Positions 13,301 through 23,505 of a stretch of 64,000 nucleotides of DNA are shown in pieces. Both the position numbers and the translations under genes were made by a program. Source of the DNA: Pythium myriotylum (taxonomy: Eukaryota; Oomycota; Peronosporomycetes; Pythiales; Pythiaceae); assembly GCA_023091665.1 (NCBI GenBank), contig JALJCQ010000011.1:2232001-2296000 (forward strand). Reading direction: 5' to 3'. Under the pieces are notes generated by a model. That model did not search any database. It saw only the letters and a list, made by a program, of their open reading frames with translations, and was not told the DNA's origin. Each line of letters starts with the position of its first letter. The first letter of the stretch is position 1.

Positions 13301-14359
13301 TGCAACCCTGCGACGTGGATGCTGGACGTGATCAACGCGAGCAGCAGCAAAGACGGAGGTCCGGCGGTGGATTTCGCAGCAGCGTTCAAGACGAGTGAGA
13401 AGAAGGCCGTGCTTGAGCGACGTTTGAACGAAGAAGGCATTGGTCGTGCAGCGCCTGGGTCGGCGGCCTTGTCGTTTCGCAGCAAGCGTGCCGAGTCCAA
13501 CTGGACTCAGTTCGTGACGCTTATGCGCCGCTTCGTTGACATGTATGCGCGCACGCCAGAGTACACAGTGGCGCGACTAGTCGTCAACATCGTTTTGGCT
13601 TTGCTGATTGGTTTCACGTTCTACAACGCCAAGCTTTTGACATACCAGGAGGTGAACGCGAGCGTGGGGATGATTTTCTCGACCACGATATTCATTGGTG
13701 GGATCTCGTTTGACAGCGTGCGCCCGCTCGCAATGCAAAGCCGTGATGTCTTCTACCGCGAGCGATCGTCCCAGACCTACAGCGCGTTTTGGTACTTCAT
13801 CGGCTTCTCGCTAATTGAGATCCCCTACGCTTTCGGCATCACACTCTTCTTCACTTCCATCTTTTTTCCAGTTGTGGGCTTTCGCGGTCTGGAGCAGTTC
13901 CTTTTGTACTGGTTCTACATGTCGACGTTCGTCCTGACGCAAACCTACTTTGGCCAGCTCATAGCGTTCGTGTCGCCTTCGCTCGAGGTCTCGTCCACCT
14001 TCAGCATCCTTCTGCTCACCATTTTCTTCTTGTTTGGGGGCTTCAACCCTCCGGCAAGTCAAATCCCAGACACACACAAGTGGATGTACTACATCACACC
14101 ACAAACCCACGCCACCTCATCACTTGCTACACTGATGCTCGGCGAGTGTGAGTCTCCATCGGATCTCGGCTGTCGCGTGATGGAAGGAATCCCACCCACG
14201 CTCCCACAGGGCCTTACGATCAAGCAGTACCTCGAGCTTGTCTTTGATATGAAGCGCGAAGACATGTGGTCGCACTTCGGATTGCTGCTGGCCATTATGA
14301 TCGTGCTTCGCATAGCTGCACTACTTGCGTTGCGCTACATTAACCACCAGAAGAGGTAG
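10334..14359 (+). CDS. Full-size PDR/ABCG transporter A, interrupted by in-frame TAA
   Basis: NBD1-TMD1-NBD2-TMD2 layout, 1342 codons. NBD1 has Walker A GQPGSGKSS (residues 87-95), signature VSGGERKRV (~220) and Walker B VCLMDEIS. NBD2 has Walker A GSSGAGKTT (779-787), the PDR-type signature EQMKRLTIGVEL, Walker B ILFLDEPTS and H-loop TIHQPS. Each membrane half shows about six hydrophobic segments. Such plasma-membrane pumps export xenobiotics or lipids. A TAA at 10820-10822 (codon 163) breaks the frame between Walker A and the signature, where relatives have GlyGly-X-LeuSer. The frame is open on both sides, with no plausible intron, so this is a nonsense codon, a recoded codon or a pseudogene. 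Copy B has the same stop. Confidence 0.9.
10470..11240. repeat. NBD1 identity tract, copy A
   Basis: This tract matches copy B (about 20648-21418, reverse complement; x + y = 31888) without a difference that I can find, including synonymous sites and the in-frame TAA. A few synonymous changes appear from ~11259, and strong divergence begins at TMD1 (~11535). Confidence 0.85.
12603..13552. repeat. NBD2 identity tract, copy A
   Basis: About 950 bp matches 18342-19291 in copy B (reverse complement; x + y = 31894) with no difference seen. The edges are sharp: codon GTG versus GAG just upstream, and many changes immediately after the codons for MYART at the start of TMD2. Confidence 0.87.
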
Positions 14360-14668
14360 AGGAGCGATGCGCGGAGAAGGCTTGCATTACTCCCGCAGAG
14401 TCGTGCAGCTTCAACTAAGCCTAGACCTCAGATCAGTCGAACATTGTGACATGTCGAATCAAAATTACAGCACAATCTTCGACTTCCGCCAACGAGCACC
14501 TGATATATGCGTGCGAGCAAGCATTGTAATTGTTCATTAGCAACCAACCGTAATGACATCTTACTCAACAAACACTTGTTTCCACAGGGCAAGTCCTTTG
14601 CTTTCCTGACCGTCACTTGTCAATCCTCATCCTCCCCTGCAAGTAAACCGAGACCATCCGAGACCATC
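14360..14668. other. Short intergenic gap
   Basis: About 310 bp lies between the transporter stop and the DUF4246 ATG. An open frame continues upstream of that ATG from 14507, but its composition is poor and I take it as 5' UTR. Confidence 0.5.
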
Positions 14669-17050
14669 ATGAACGCCTCAGTCTCCTCATCGCAGTTTTC
14701 GATATCACGCTACACCATCCGAAACCCAGAAGAAGCCGACAAGCCTCGCTCGCGCAGAGAGCTCAACGCGACTCGAGCGCTTGGGGCGATCCTCAACAAG
14801 CCGCAGTGGTGGGTCAAGTGGACGACTCGACCGGACGTACGCACCAAGTGGCTGCGCGAGATCGACGAGCAGCTCATTCGACTGAACGTATCTCAGACGA
14901 TTCGTGGATGGCCATCCAAGCGCTATGGACGGTTTCATATGGTCTATACCCTCGCGGAGGCTGCAAACTCGCGTTTCGAGGACATCCCACGTTTGGCGGA
15001 GCAGATTCTCCAAAACATACCGTATCCTCGTCCAGTCGAAGATAGCGGAGCCTACAGTGTAGGGCTGGCTTACGAGACCGACGATGAAATGGACGAGTTT
15101 GGGCGTGATGTGAAGGGAGCACATGCCGAGGATGGTGAGGATAACTCAGCAGAGGTATTTCACGAGTTTGACGACGACGAGGACGAATCTGCGTATGGTT
15201 ACGACAGCGACTACGACGATGGCAGATTCTACTCTGGTTTCTCGGTGCGTCATTCGTCCAGTGAGGTCTATGAACACCACAAAAAGAGTCTTAACTCGTT
15301 CTGCGAGATCGGCTGGTACGTCACGATGGCCATCGCACGCGAGAAGCTTCGAGACCTTCCGCTCGCAGAATGGACCGATACTAACGTCACGGCTATGATT
15401 GGCGTCCACGAGAATGAAGACGAACAGATCAACCGTACGACCGAGTTGATGCTCGCAGTCGTGCTTGATCCTCGACCTGTCTCACTCGATGTTCTCAGAG
15501 GCCACCTTCCAGACGAAAGTCGTGACGAGGTCTTGAAACTGCTGCTACTACATTTCCAGCGAGTCATAGCCATTCTCGATGCCACCAAGAAGGATATCGC
15601 CACTGTGCTTGACTTGATTATTCAGCGTGCCCATCTCGCGGACAGCTCTCTGGCCCAGCACAATACTCCCGGGACTGTTCCGCAGACTTGGCTCAGCGAC
15701 GATGCGATTCCCGTCGAACTGAAGCGCAAATTTGTCGCCGAGGTCGCGAGTTTGGAGAATGTTCCGGATGAACAAAAAGATTGGCATCCGCACTCGGATA
15801 ATCAAGTGTTGGACCTGGTGCACCCTTCTCTCTTCTGTGGACGGATCAACAAGAACATGATACGAAGACCAAGTTCCTGGATGGCCCCCGCTGTTTCTGC
15901 TGTGGGCTCTCATGAGACTAGCACCGTAGCCGAGATACCACTAACTGGGACGGCTGCTGAACACATGAACTCGATTTTGTTTGCACCAACTACGGGCTTG
16001 CTCCAAGGACATTGGAGCACCCAGTTCCAGTGGCTTCCGAGCGAGTTCGAAGTCGCAGAAGACGGTCGATCTGTCAACATCCGCACGTACATCAATAATC
16101 TCCACCCTGAGATCCACGCGTCCATGTACGACTCGATTGGCTCTATCTTCTCGCGATTCGTGCCATTGTTCGATCAAGTTATCTCGTCGCTTGATGATGC
16201 ACGCATCCAGAAGAAGCTGGATGATTCTTCTGTTTGGGACCGTATCTATCGTGACAAATCTACTCCTGTCCATCCTGCAAATGCAACGGTGATCGAAAAC
16301 CTAACGCGAGAGCTCGGTGCTCCTCCGACCTCGAGTCTCCGTCGCCTCGCCCCGCCCGGACTCTTCGAGATCGACTCGCCTCGGTTCTCACTCAAAGGGA
16401 ATCGCTGCCAGGTCATTGTCAAGATCGCGGAGATCCATCTCACCCCCGATAAACCCAACTACAACGGAGGTTCGTGGCACATCGAAGGCACGGACGCGGA
16501 AAGGATCATTGCGACGGGTTTGTACTACTTTGGTTGCGAGAACATTACCGAGTCTCGATTGTCATTTAGAATGTTCGTGGCGATGCCCGACTATGACCAA
16601 AACGATGATGTTGGAGTCGCTCTGTCATACGAGCTCTACGAAGATCACTCGATGGTCCAGAGCCTCGGCAGTGTCACTGCCATGGAAGACCGATGCGTCG
16701 TCTTCCCCAACACCTACCAGCACAAAGTCGAACCATTCAGTCTTGCTGACCCGTCAAAACCCGGTGTTCGGAAGATCTTGGCTTTTTTCTTGGTGGATCC
16801 AGTGAACGATCCGATCCCATCGACGGCAATCGTACCGCCACAACAGCAAGAGTGGATCGACCTCGCTCGCGAGCCTCAGCTCATGTCTATGGGGTTGCCG
16901 GATGTTGTGACGGACCGCATTCGCGAAATGACACGCACAGGCATGAGTCTGGAAGAGGCAAAGAATTTGCGACTCGGATTGATGGCTGAGCGGAAAGTGG
17001 CAAATGTGGACCAAGACGAGTACTATACCTTGTCACTCTGTGAACACTGA
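14669..17050 (+). CDS. DUF4246 protein, 2OG-Fe(II)-oxygenase-like
   Basis: A single-exon gene of 793 residues from the ATG at 14669. It shows DUF4246 landmarks: an N-terminal PQWWVKWTTRPDVRTKWLREI region, VNIRTYINNLHPEIH, then IHLTPDKPNYNGGSWHIEG, CENITESRLSFR, YQHKVEPF and GVRKILAFFLVDP. His604 and Glu606 (SWHIEG), His685 (YQHKVE) and Arg701 are placed as in a double-stranded beta-helix metal and 2-oxoglutarate site. That catalytic reading is inference. A very acidic insertion (DDDEDESAYGYDSDYDD) lies at about residues 175-195. DUF4246 is common in fungi and oomycetes and has no well-established function that I know. It sits exactly between the two inverted ABC transporters and may belong with them. 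Confidence 0.85.
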   Translation: MNASVSSSQFSISRYTIRNPEEADKPRSRRELNATRALGAILNKPQWWVKWTTRPDVRTKWLREIDEQLIRLNVSQTIRGWPSKRYGRFHMVYTLAEAANSRFEDIPRLAEQILQNIPYPRPVEDSGAYSVGLAYETDDEMDEFGRDVKGAHAEDGEDNSAEVFHEFDDDEDESAYGYDSDYDDGRFYSGFSVRHSSSEVYEHHKKSLNSFCEIGWYVTMAIAREKLRDLPLAEWTDTNVTAMIGVHENEDEQINRTTELMLAVVLDPRPVSLDVLRGHLPDESRDEVLKLLLLHFQRVIAILDATKKDIATVLDLIIQRAHLADSSLAQHNTPGTVPQTWLSDDAIPVELKRKFVAEVASLENVPDEQKDWHPHSDNQVLDLVHPSLFCGRINKNMIRRPSSWMAPAVSAVGSHETSTVAEIPLTGTAAEHMNSILFAPTTGLLQGHWSTQFQWLPSEFEVAEDGRSVNIRTYINNLHPEIHASMYDSIGSIFSRFVPLFDQVISSLDDARIQKKLDDSSVWDRIYRDKSTPVHPANATVIENLTRELGAPPTSSLRRLAPPGLFEIDSPRFSLKGNRCQVIVKIAEIHLTPDKPNYNGGSWHIEGTDAERIIATGLYYFGCENITESRLSFRMFVAMPDYDQNDDVGVALSYELYEDHSMVQSLGSVTAMEDRCVVFPNTYQHKVEPFSLADPSKPGVRKILAFFLVDPVNDPIPSTAIVPPQQQEWIDLAREPQLMSMGLPDVVTDRIREMTRTGMSLEEAKNLRLGLMAERKVANVDQDEYYTLSLCEH

Positions 17051-17534
17051 CAAAGTTCTTTGGCTATGCCAAGACAAGAAAGATTCGAACGGATGCATCC
17101 ATCTGGATTGTTTGTTAGACATGGAAAACTTTGCAGACGCCTCGCAGATCTTTTGGCTCGGCGGCGCCACTCTTTTGAGGAATGCGTGGGCTTGTTGCCT
17201 AAGCGCAATCGATAGGTGATCCCTAGATTGTTTCCGCTCTGAGGGATCTACGATGGAGTGAACGTATCTTTTTGCTTGCAGTTTGAATGGAAGTAAATGC
17301 TGGAGGGAGCCACGACAATCACATCAACAAAGAACCTAACCGCGTGTGTTTGCTCGCGATTGGGTCTCGGTGGCACTGGTGCGATTCCACGAAGACAATG
17401 GCAGCACAAACAGATCTGTTGGCACCCAAGACGATGCACGTATCTCGGCAACACCGAGTAAGTCATGTAATCGAGGCAGGTGTTTACAAAGTCCACTGAG
17501 AAGATAAACGTTAGCGAAGTGTTAGCCAGGCTCT
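17051..17534. other. Convergent intergenic gap
   Basis: About 480 bp lies between the convergent stops of the DUF4246 gene and ABC transporter B. I see no gene or repeat in it. Confidence 0.55.
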
Positions 17535-20500
17535 CTATCGCTTCTGGTGGTTGAGGAACTGCAATGCAAGAAGCGCCAAAACGCGCAGCACCACGGTGAT
17601 GATGACGACGTAGCCAAAGTATGCCCACATGTCCTCGCGCTTCATGTCGAACACCAAGTCGAGATATTGCTTGATGGTAAGTCCCTGTGGGAGCGTGGGT
17701 GGGATTCCTTGCATCACGTGGCAGCCGAGATCCGACGATGACTCACATTCACCGAATGCCAGCGTGACAAGCGAAGAGATGGCGTGAGTTGGAGGCGTGC
17801 TATAGTAGATCCACTTGTGCGTGTCCGGGATCTGACCTGCCGGAGGGTTGAAGCCAGCGAATAAGAAGAATATCGCGATCGAGAAGATGCTGAAGGTCGA
17901 CGAGACTTCGAGTGTCGGGAGCACGAACGCGAGGAGCTGGCCGAAGTAGGTTTGTGCCAAGACAAAGGTCGACATGTGGAACCAGTAGAGTACGAAGCGT
18001 TGGAAGCCGCGGAAGCCGACAACTGGGAAAAAGATCGCAGTAAAACCCAGCGTTGTGCCGTAAACGTACGGGACCTCGATGAGCGAGGCGCCCACAAAAT
18101 ACCACAGCGCACTATAAGTCTGGGAAGCTTGTTCGCGATAGAAGATGTCACGGCTCTGCATTGAGAGAGGACGCACGGCATCGAACGAGACGCCACCGAT
18201 GAACACAGACGTTGTAAAGATCATGCCGACGCCAGCATTGACCTCCTGGTATGTCGAGTAGTTCGCATTGTAAAATGTGAAACCAATGATGAGTGCCAAG
18301 ACAACGTTGACCACGAAGCGAACGAGCGTGTACTCAAGCGTGCGCGCATACATGTCAACGAAGCGGCGCATAAGCGTCACGAACTGAGTCCAGTTGGACT
18401 CGGCACGCTTGCTGCGAAACGACAAGGCCGCCGACCCAGGCGCTGCACGACCAATGCCTTCTTCGTTCAAACGTCGCTCAAGCACGGCCTTCTTCTCACT
18501 CGTCTTGAACGCTGCTGCGAAATCCACCGCCGGACCTCCGTCTTTGCTGCTGCTCGCGTTGATCACGTCCAGCATCCACGTCGCAGGGTTGCACGACAGC
18601 GGAAGCCGTGGCACGCCCTCCATCGCCTCGAAGTACTCAATGAGCTCACGCGACTTCGCTCCGAGCTCACCGAAGAACACCGTCTCGCCGCCACGTTTCA
18701 ACAACAAGAGGCTGTCGAAGACCGAGAACACGTCAGCCGACGGCTGGTGGATCGTGCACACGACCGTGCGACCCGTGTCGGCCACCTTGCGGATGCCTTC
18801 CATGACCATCTTGGCGGAGCGCGCATCCAGACCACTCGTCGGCTCGTCCAGGAACAGGATGCTCGGCTGCGCCGCCAGCTCCACGCCAATCGTCAGACGC
18901 TTCATCTGCTCGATCGAACTGCCTCGTACAAGCTTGTCGGCGATCGAGCGCAGATCCAGCAGGTCCAGACACACATCCACCGACTCGCGCTTGCGAGCGA
19001 CCGAGACCTCAGAGCCCTGGCGCAGGAAAGCGCTGAAGGCGAGCGCCTCGCGGAACGTCGTGGCTTCGGCGTGAATATCCATCTGCTCGCAGTACCCCGT
19101 AGCGCGTCGGATGGCCAGATCGGTCGCCGGATGTCCGTTGAGCAGGATCTCGCCCCTGATGTTGCCACCCGTCTTGCGGCCGGCGATCACATCCATGAGC
19201 GTGGTCTTGCCGGCACCAGAGCTTCCCATCAATGCAGTGATGGTGCCAGGCGTCGCGAAGCCGGAGACGCCTTTGATCAGCTCAAGGTTCTCTTTCTTCT
19301 TCTTTGGGTTTGGCACCGAGTACCAGAGGTCTTTGAAGGCAAGCGTCACAGGCTTGAACTGTGGAGAGTCTAGCGCAACGGTGACTCGACGATTGTATGG
19401 TGTCATGGTCTCGTGGTAGTTGTCATCGTTGTCCGTCCCCGCTAGGACGACTGGGCTTACGGATACTTCGTTAGTGCCCGGCTTCTCCTTAGCGGTAGCA
19501 GTAGCACTTCCTGGCCCGCCTTCGAAACGCACATTCTCGATCACATAGCCACCGAGACCCATGAACAACACGAAGGTACCGATCATGTAGGCGATGCCGA
19601 TCCAGATCCAGTACTTGTCAGTGTACATGTTGAAGATGCTGAGCGACGCGGCACCCATACGTTTGCCGTATAACATACAGTAGTTCACGCCGTCGAAAAT
19701 GCATTTGTCGAAGGCGGCGTTGCCGTACTGGTTGATGGACAGCGCGCGTATACCCCATGCAATTGGGTTGAACCAGTAGAGCCATACGAAGTAGTCCGGG
19801 ATAGCTTTGTGGGTCACCACGAATCCCGAGTAGAGGATGTAGACAAGCATGGAAAGATTCGCGAGCGGCTGAGCAACTTGAATGTTCAGCGAAATCGACG
19901 AGATCAAGAAAAACCAGCCCACAAATGAGAGGTACATTGTGAACAGCACCAGCAGGAAGATGAAGAACGCGCCGACGTCGGAGACAAAGCCACAGACCCA
20001 GTACGTCACCGTTCCCAAGATCGTGGCCTCAATCAGCGCGATTGGTATCTGGTTGACCATGGTCGAAGCCACGTAAGAGGAAGTGCGGTAGAAGTTGGCG
20101 CCGCGCTGCTTGTAGAAGATCTCGCGCGCCTCGAGGAAGAGCGGAAGTTGCGCGGTCTGACCCAGCGCAAAGAACGCAATGACGGGGAAGATCGTGCCGA
20201 GGACGATTTGCACGTTCTTAGGATCGAAGTTGTTGATCAAAGTTGAGTAGATGAACGAGACCAGGAGCAAGACAAAGAGCCTGCCGATGATGTAAGGACG
20301 GTTGCGCCACGTCACTTTGAAGTCGCGCTTGATCACAGCCCACGTGCCGCGCCAAAAGTTGAGATGGAACTCTGGCATACTCGCAAAGTACGTCTCGGTG
20401 TCACGAAGCAGCACGGGATCCACGGCCGCGTGCACGTCCGCCAACATTGCCTCATGAATGCTCGACTTCGCGTACTCGTTCTCGAAGTCTGTTGGAGACT

Positions 20501-21542
20501 GAGCCAGTTTGACCTTGCTCGTCGTCGCCACCTCGTAGCGACATTGCTGGTTCGTACCGAGATCCAGCAGATAATCAGCGACATCGCGGTCCGGCGGGCA
20601 CACGAAACCCAGAGACTCGAAGTACGCGAGCACTTGGCCGCGAGGCCCGTGGTACATGACGTGGCCGTCATTCAGCAAGACGACGTTATCGAAGAGCGCG
20701 AAGACCTCTGGTGCTGGCTGCAGCAGCGCCATGACCACCGTCTTGCGTAGCTTCTTCGCTAGACTGCGCTGGGTCTTGACGATGTTGAAGGTCGCAGCGC
20801 TGTCCAGACCCGTCGAGATCTCGTCCATCAAACACACGGCCTTATCGCCGAACTGCATCTCGCCAGTCGTCACGCGTTTACGTTCGCCGCCCGAGACACC
20901 ACGCAGCATGGCGCTGCCGACGATCGTGTTCTGCCAGTTCTTGAGCGCGAGTTGGTCCGTGACAACCTGCGGGTAGTGCTTGTACAACCCGCGCGCAGCT
21001 TCGAGCGCAGCCTTGCGGGCCTCGCTTGGGCTCTTGAGGAAGACCTCTTCGTCTCGAGCTGACAGTTACGACCCGGCGCATTCGTGGGCAAACGCGAACG
21101 TCTCCTTGACCGTGAGTCGAGCGAAGTGCCGGTCGTGCTGAGGAACGTAGCCGACGAACTGCGGAAGTCGCTTGCCCAGTTGGCTCTTCTCCACGCCGTT
21201 GAACTCGATCGTTCCGTCTACTCGCACCGACTTGGACATCGGGAAGCGGCCCGCGATAACCTTGAGCAGCGACGACTTGCCTGACCCAGGCTGTCCAAGG
21301 ACAAGAGTCATGGTGCCCGGCTTGAACACCCCACTGAAGCTGTGCAGGATGGTCTTTTGCTTGCCGCTGTCAGTTGCCGAGAGCGAGTAGTTCTTCAGAC
21401 GGACCTCCATCTGGGGCAACGCCTTCCCGAGTGCAGTCTCGACCTTGGCAGCATAGTCTTCATGGAGAGCTTCGTGGCCATGCTGGAGAAGACCGAGCGG
21501 AGAGGAATAGTCGATTGAGTGGGAAGACCCAACCCAGGTCAT
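17535..21542 (-). CDS. Full-size PDR/ABCG transporter B, interrupted by in-frame TAA
   Basis: Inverted paralogue of transporter A with the same NBD1-TMD1-NBD2-TMD2 order. The start is taken at the ATG at 21542 (MTWVGSSHSIDYSS). The N-terminal ~15 residues differ from A. NBD1 and NBD2 are essentially identical to A, including GQPGSGKSS, VSGGERKRV, GSSGAGKTT and EQMKRLTIGVEL. TMD1, the linker after it and TMD2 differ at many positions, for example YIIGRLFVLLLVSF versus YLLARLFVLLLVAF. The same TAA codon is present at 21068-21066. The rest of the frame (1150 further codons in B) is intact with conservative changes, so the sequence has been under selection despite the stop. Whether the full protein is made cannot be told from DNA. 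Confidence 0.9.
18342..19291. repeat. NBD2 identity tract, copy B
   Basis: Reverse complement of 12603-13552, with no difference seen, between TMD sequences that have clearly diverged. Confidence 0.87.
20648..21418. repeat. NBD1 identity tract, copy B
   Basis: Reverse complement of 10470-11240; includes the shared in-frame TAA (21066-21068). Confidence 0.85.
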
Positions 21543-22079
21543 CTCCCTCACGACCTGAACGAATTGAGGGGTCGTTCGCGTCCTGTTTGTAATCAGCGAA
21601 TTTCGTTGTGATGAATTTCATGCTGGATCGCGTTGCTCCAGCCTCAGAACATGGAGACCCAAGTCTCGCTTAGAGAGGCCAGGTAAACGTGGCTGTAATT
21701 GACCTGACACAATCTTGTGAGTCAGGTGCTGATGGGATAAGCTCGCGACTGGTTCTCGATAGAGTGGATGGCTGCCATTTTGCTCACAACGCATTAAGGC
21801 AGCGAGAGACTTGCTAACTCAACAAAATCCAGTTTTAGGGTGTTCCCTCGTGTTTGAGCATCGTCGTGGGTTTGTGATCAGGATGCCGATTCGCGGTTTT
21901 CCACTGACTGATTGCAGCTGCTTATCTGTGATTGTGTCCGGGCGCGCAAGGCGCCATCGGATTGTGGTCGGATATGCATCGGCCGGCTTAAAGAAAAGGT
22001 GGAACGAGATCGGAGGACAGAACACGTGACGTAGGTCACCATACTGAGGTAAAGTATTCCTGCGTCAGTAAGAGGTTCA
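21543..22079. other. Intergenic region, no gene seen
   Basis: About 540 bp upstream of transporter B, presumably its promoter. No conserved ORF and no clear similarity to the region upstream of transporter A. Confidence 0.5.
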
Positions 22080-23055
22080 TCATAAGCTCCGATACAAACG
22101 AATCACTGACAGGCACGACCAGGTCATCCGCAGAAGACTGTTTACATCTAAACTCGAGCAGAATACTCGCGGAGACTGATAAATTTCGGTGCTGGAACGT
22201 GGCTGTATCGAGGATGCGGAGGTGCATTGACCCAACGTCCCGACAATTGTGAGCTGTTTGAGGTCAAACATCGCTGTTGTAGTTGTGGCCGTGCTGGAGC
22301 TGTCGGCAGGGATGCTCGTGATCACTTTGACACTGGCGGCGTGTGACTCGGAGTCCGCGTCTTGAAGCAACTGAACGTGGACGGATGAGAACTCGTTGGT
22401 ACTGTTGATTGAAAAATGAATTTGAGCAGTTCCAACACTGGCGCTTCGTTTCCGAAGCACGAAAAAACTACTACCGATCAGATATAGGCCGCTCGTCACC
22501 TGGTCGTTTGTCTTGAACACCGAAATATCCTCTAGGGATACGGAGTCCTACGTTGCAAAAGCTCCAGCTTGATCCATTCGGTTGGAACACGCGGCTGCCG
22601 TTATCCCACAAGAACGTACCGGCGTCCGAGAGATTTGATCTCTCAATAAGGCGCAGGACTCTAGCTGTTTTGTTCGTGGGTGGGAAGAGCACGTCCAACA
22701 CAAAGAGAGAGGCCATACGGAATCATATCGACGATTGGTGCGGTTCTAGGTCGTGTCTGTTGGTGTAGAAGCGTTTGAGAGTGCCAGCAACGTTTAAACC
22801 GTCGGGAAACGAAGCCCACACGGTGTTGAACTGGTTGTGGTTGGCCCTAGGCATCAGTAATGCAATCTTGTAAAAATGTTCATCGTCGTCTGGAGCTCGC
22901 GCATTGGCATAGTGCGGCAAGCTAACAATTCCAGTGTCGGTGTCCATCAAACCCTGGAATACGCACAAGCACAGATTCTCGGGGACAGGGGCGAACTCGG
23001 TTTCAGTTGGACACACGCTGCTGTTGACATAGGGTTGGAAGTGTGTACAATGCAT
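22080..23055 (-). pseudogene. Unrecognised broken or spliced coding remnant
   Basis: The minus strand holds three protein-like open segments: 23055-22723, 22716-22471 (same frame, separated by one TGA) and 22520-22080 (different frame). Their composition is coding-like, with segments such as YANARAPDDDEHFYKIALLM and FDLKQLTIVGTLG, but I recognise no family. Junctions could be introns that I cannot place or true frame breaks. The stretch lies between transporter B and AhpD-like B, with no counterpart on the other side of the symmetrical block. I call it a remnant with low confidence. Confidence 0.35.
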
Positions 23056-23280
23056 AGATAAAATGAGAGTAATCGTGCAATCCCCATGCGAGTGGACAGA
23101 GCCTCGGCGCTCCGCATCAATACGATGGGTTCAGTTCGCTCGCGGGTCATTCTGACCTTCGATCCATGCTCGCTACTGACCTGTGTCCGTGGTGATCATA
23201 TCCGGCCGACCACGTTGAGTTCTAGCAGATCGTCAATCTCAGGTAACCTCAAGCTATTAGGATTCACAATGGTTCATTCG

Positions 23281-23420
23281 GTGTAACAGCTACTACAGTA
23301 CTGATAGTACTACCCATATTGAAATCAAATTCAGTAGATACTTCTACTGCTACTTCTGTGTTAGTAGTAATAGTGCAGTAGTAGTACTACACAGTTGAAG
23401 TTGTAGGAGGAGGAGGAGGG
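23281..23420. repeat. Degenerate AGT/ACT trinucleotide tract
   Basis: Imperfect TAC/GTA/AGT triplets, including the palindrome GTAGTACTAC, are followed by a (GGA)n-like run near 23405-23420. It is a low-complexity region with fold-back potential and no coding content. Confidence 0.6.
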
Positions 23421-23505
23421 GTAGCTAACTGGAAGAATAAAAGGCAAGTAAGGCACAAAGCCAATGACCTCTTAATTTGAGAGGCCATCGAGCTTCGAGA
23501 GTCTG

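Noticed and set aside
14507..14668. N-terminal extension of the DUF4246 frame
   Set aside because: Cys/Ser/Pro-rich with no family similarity; the ATG at 14669 directly precedes the conserved part.
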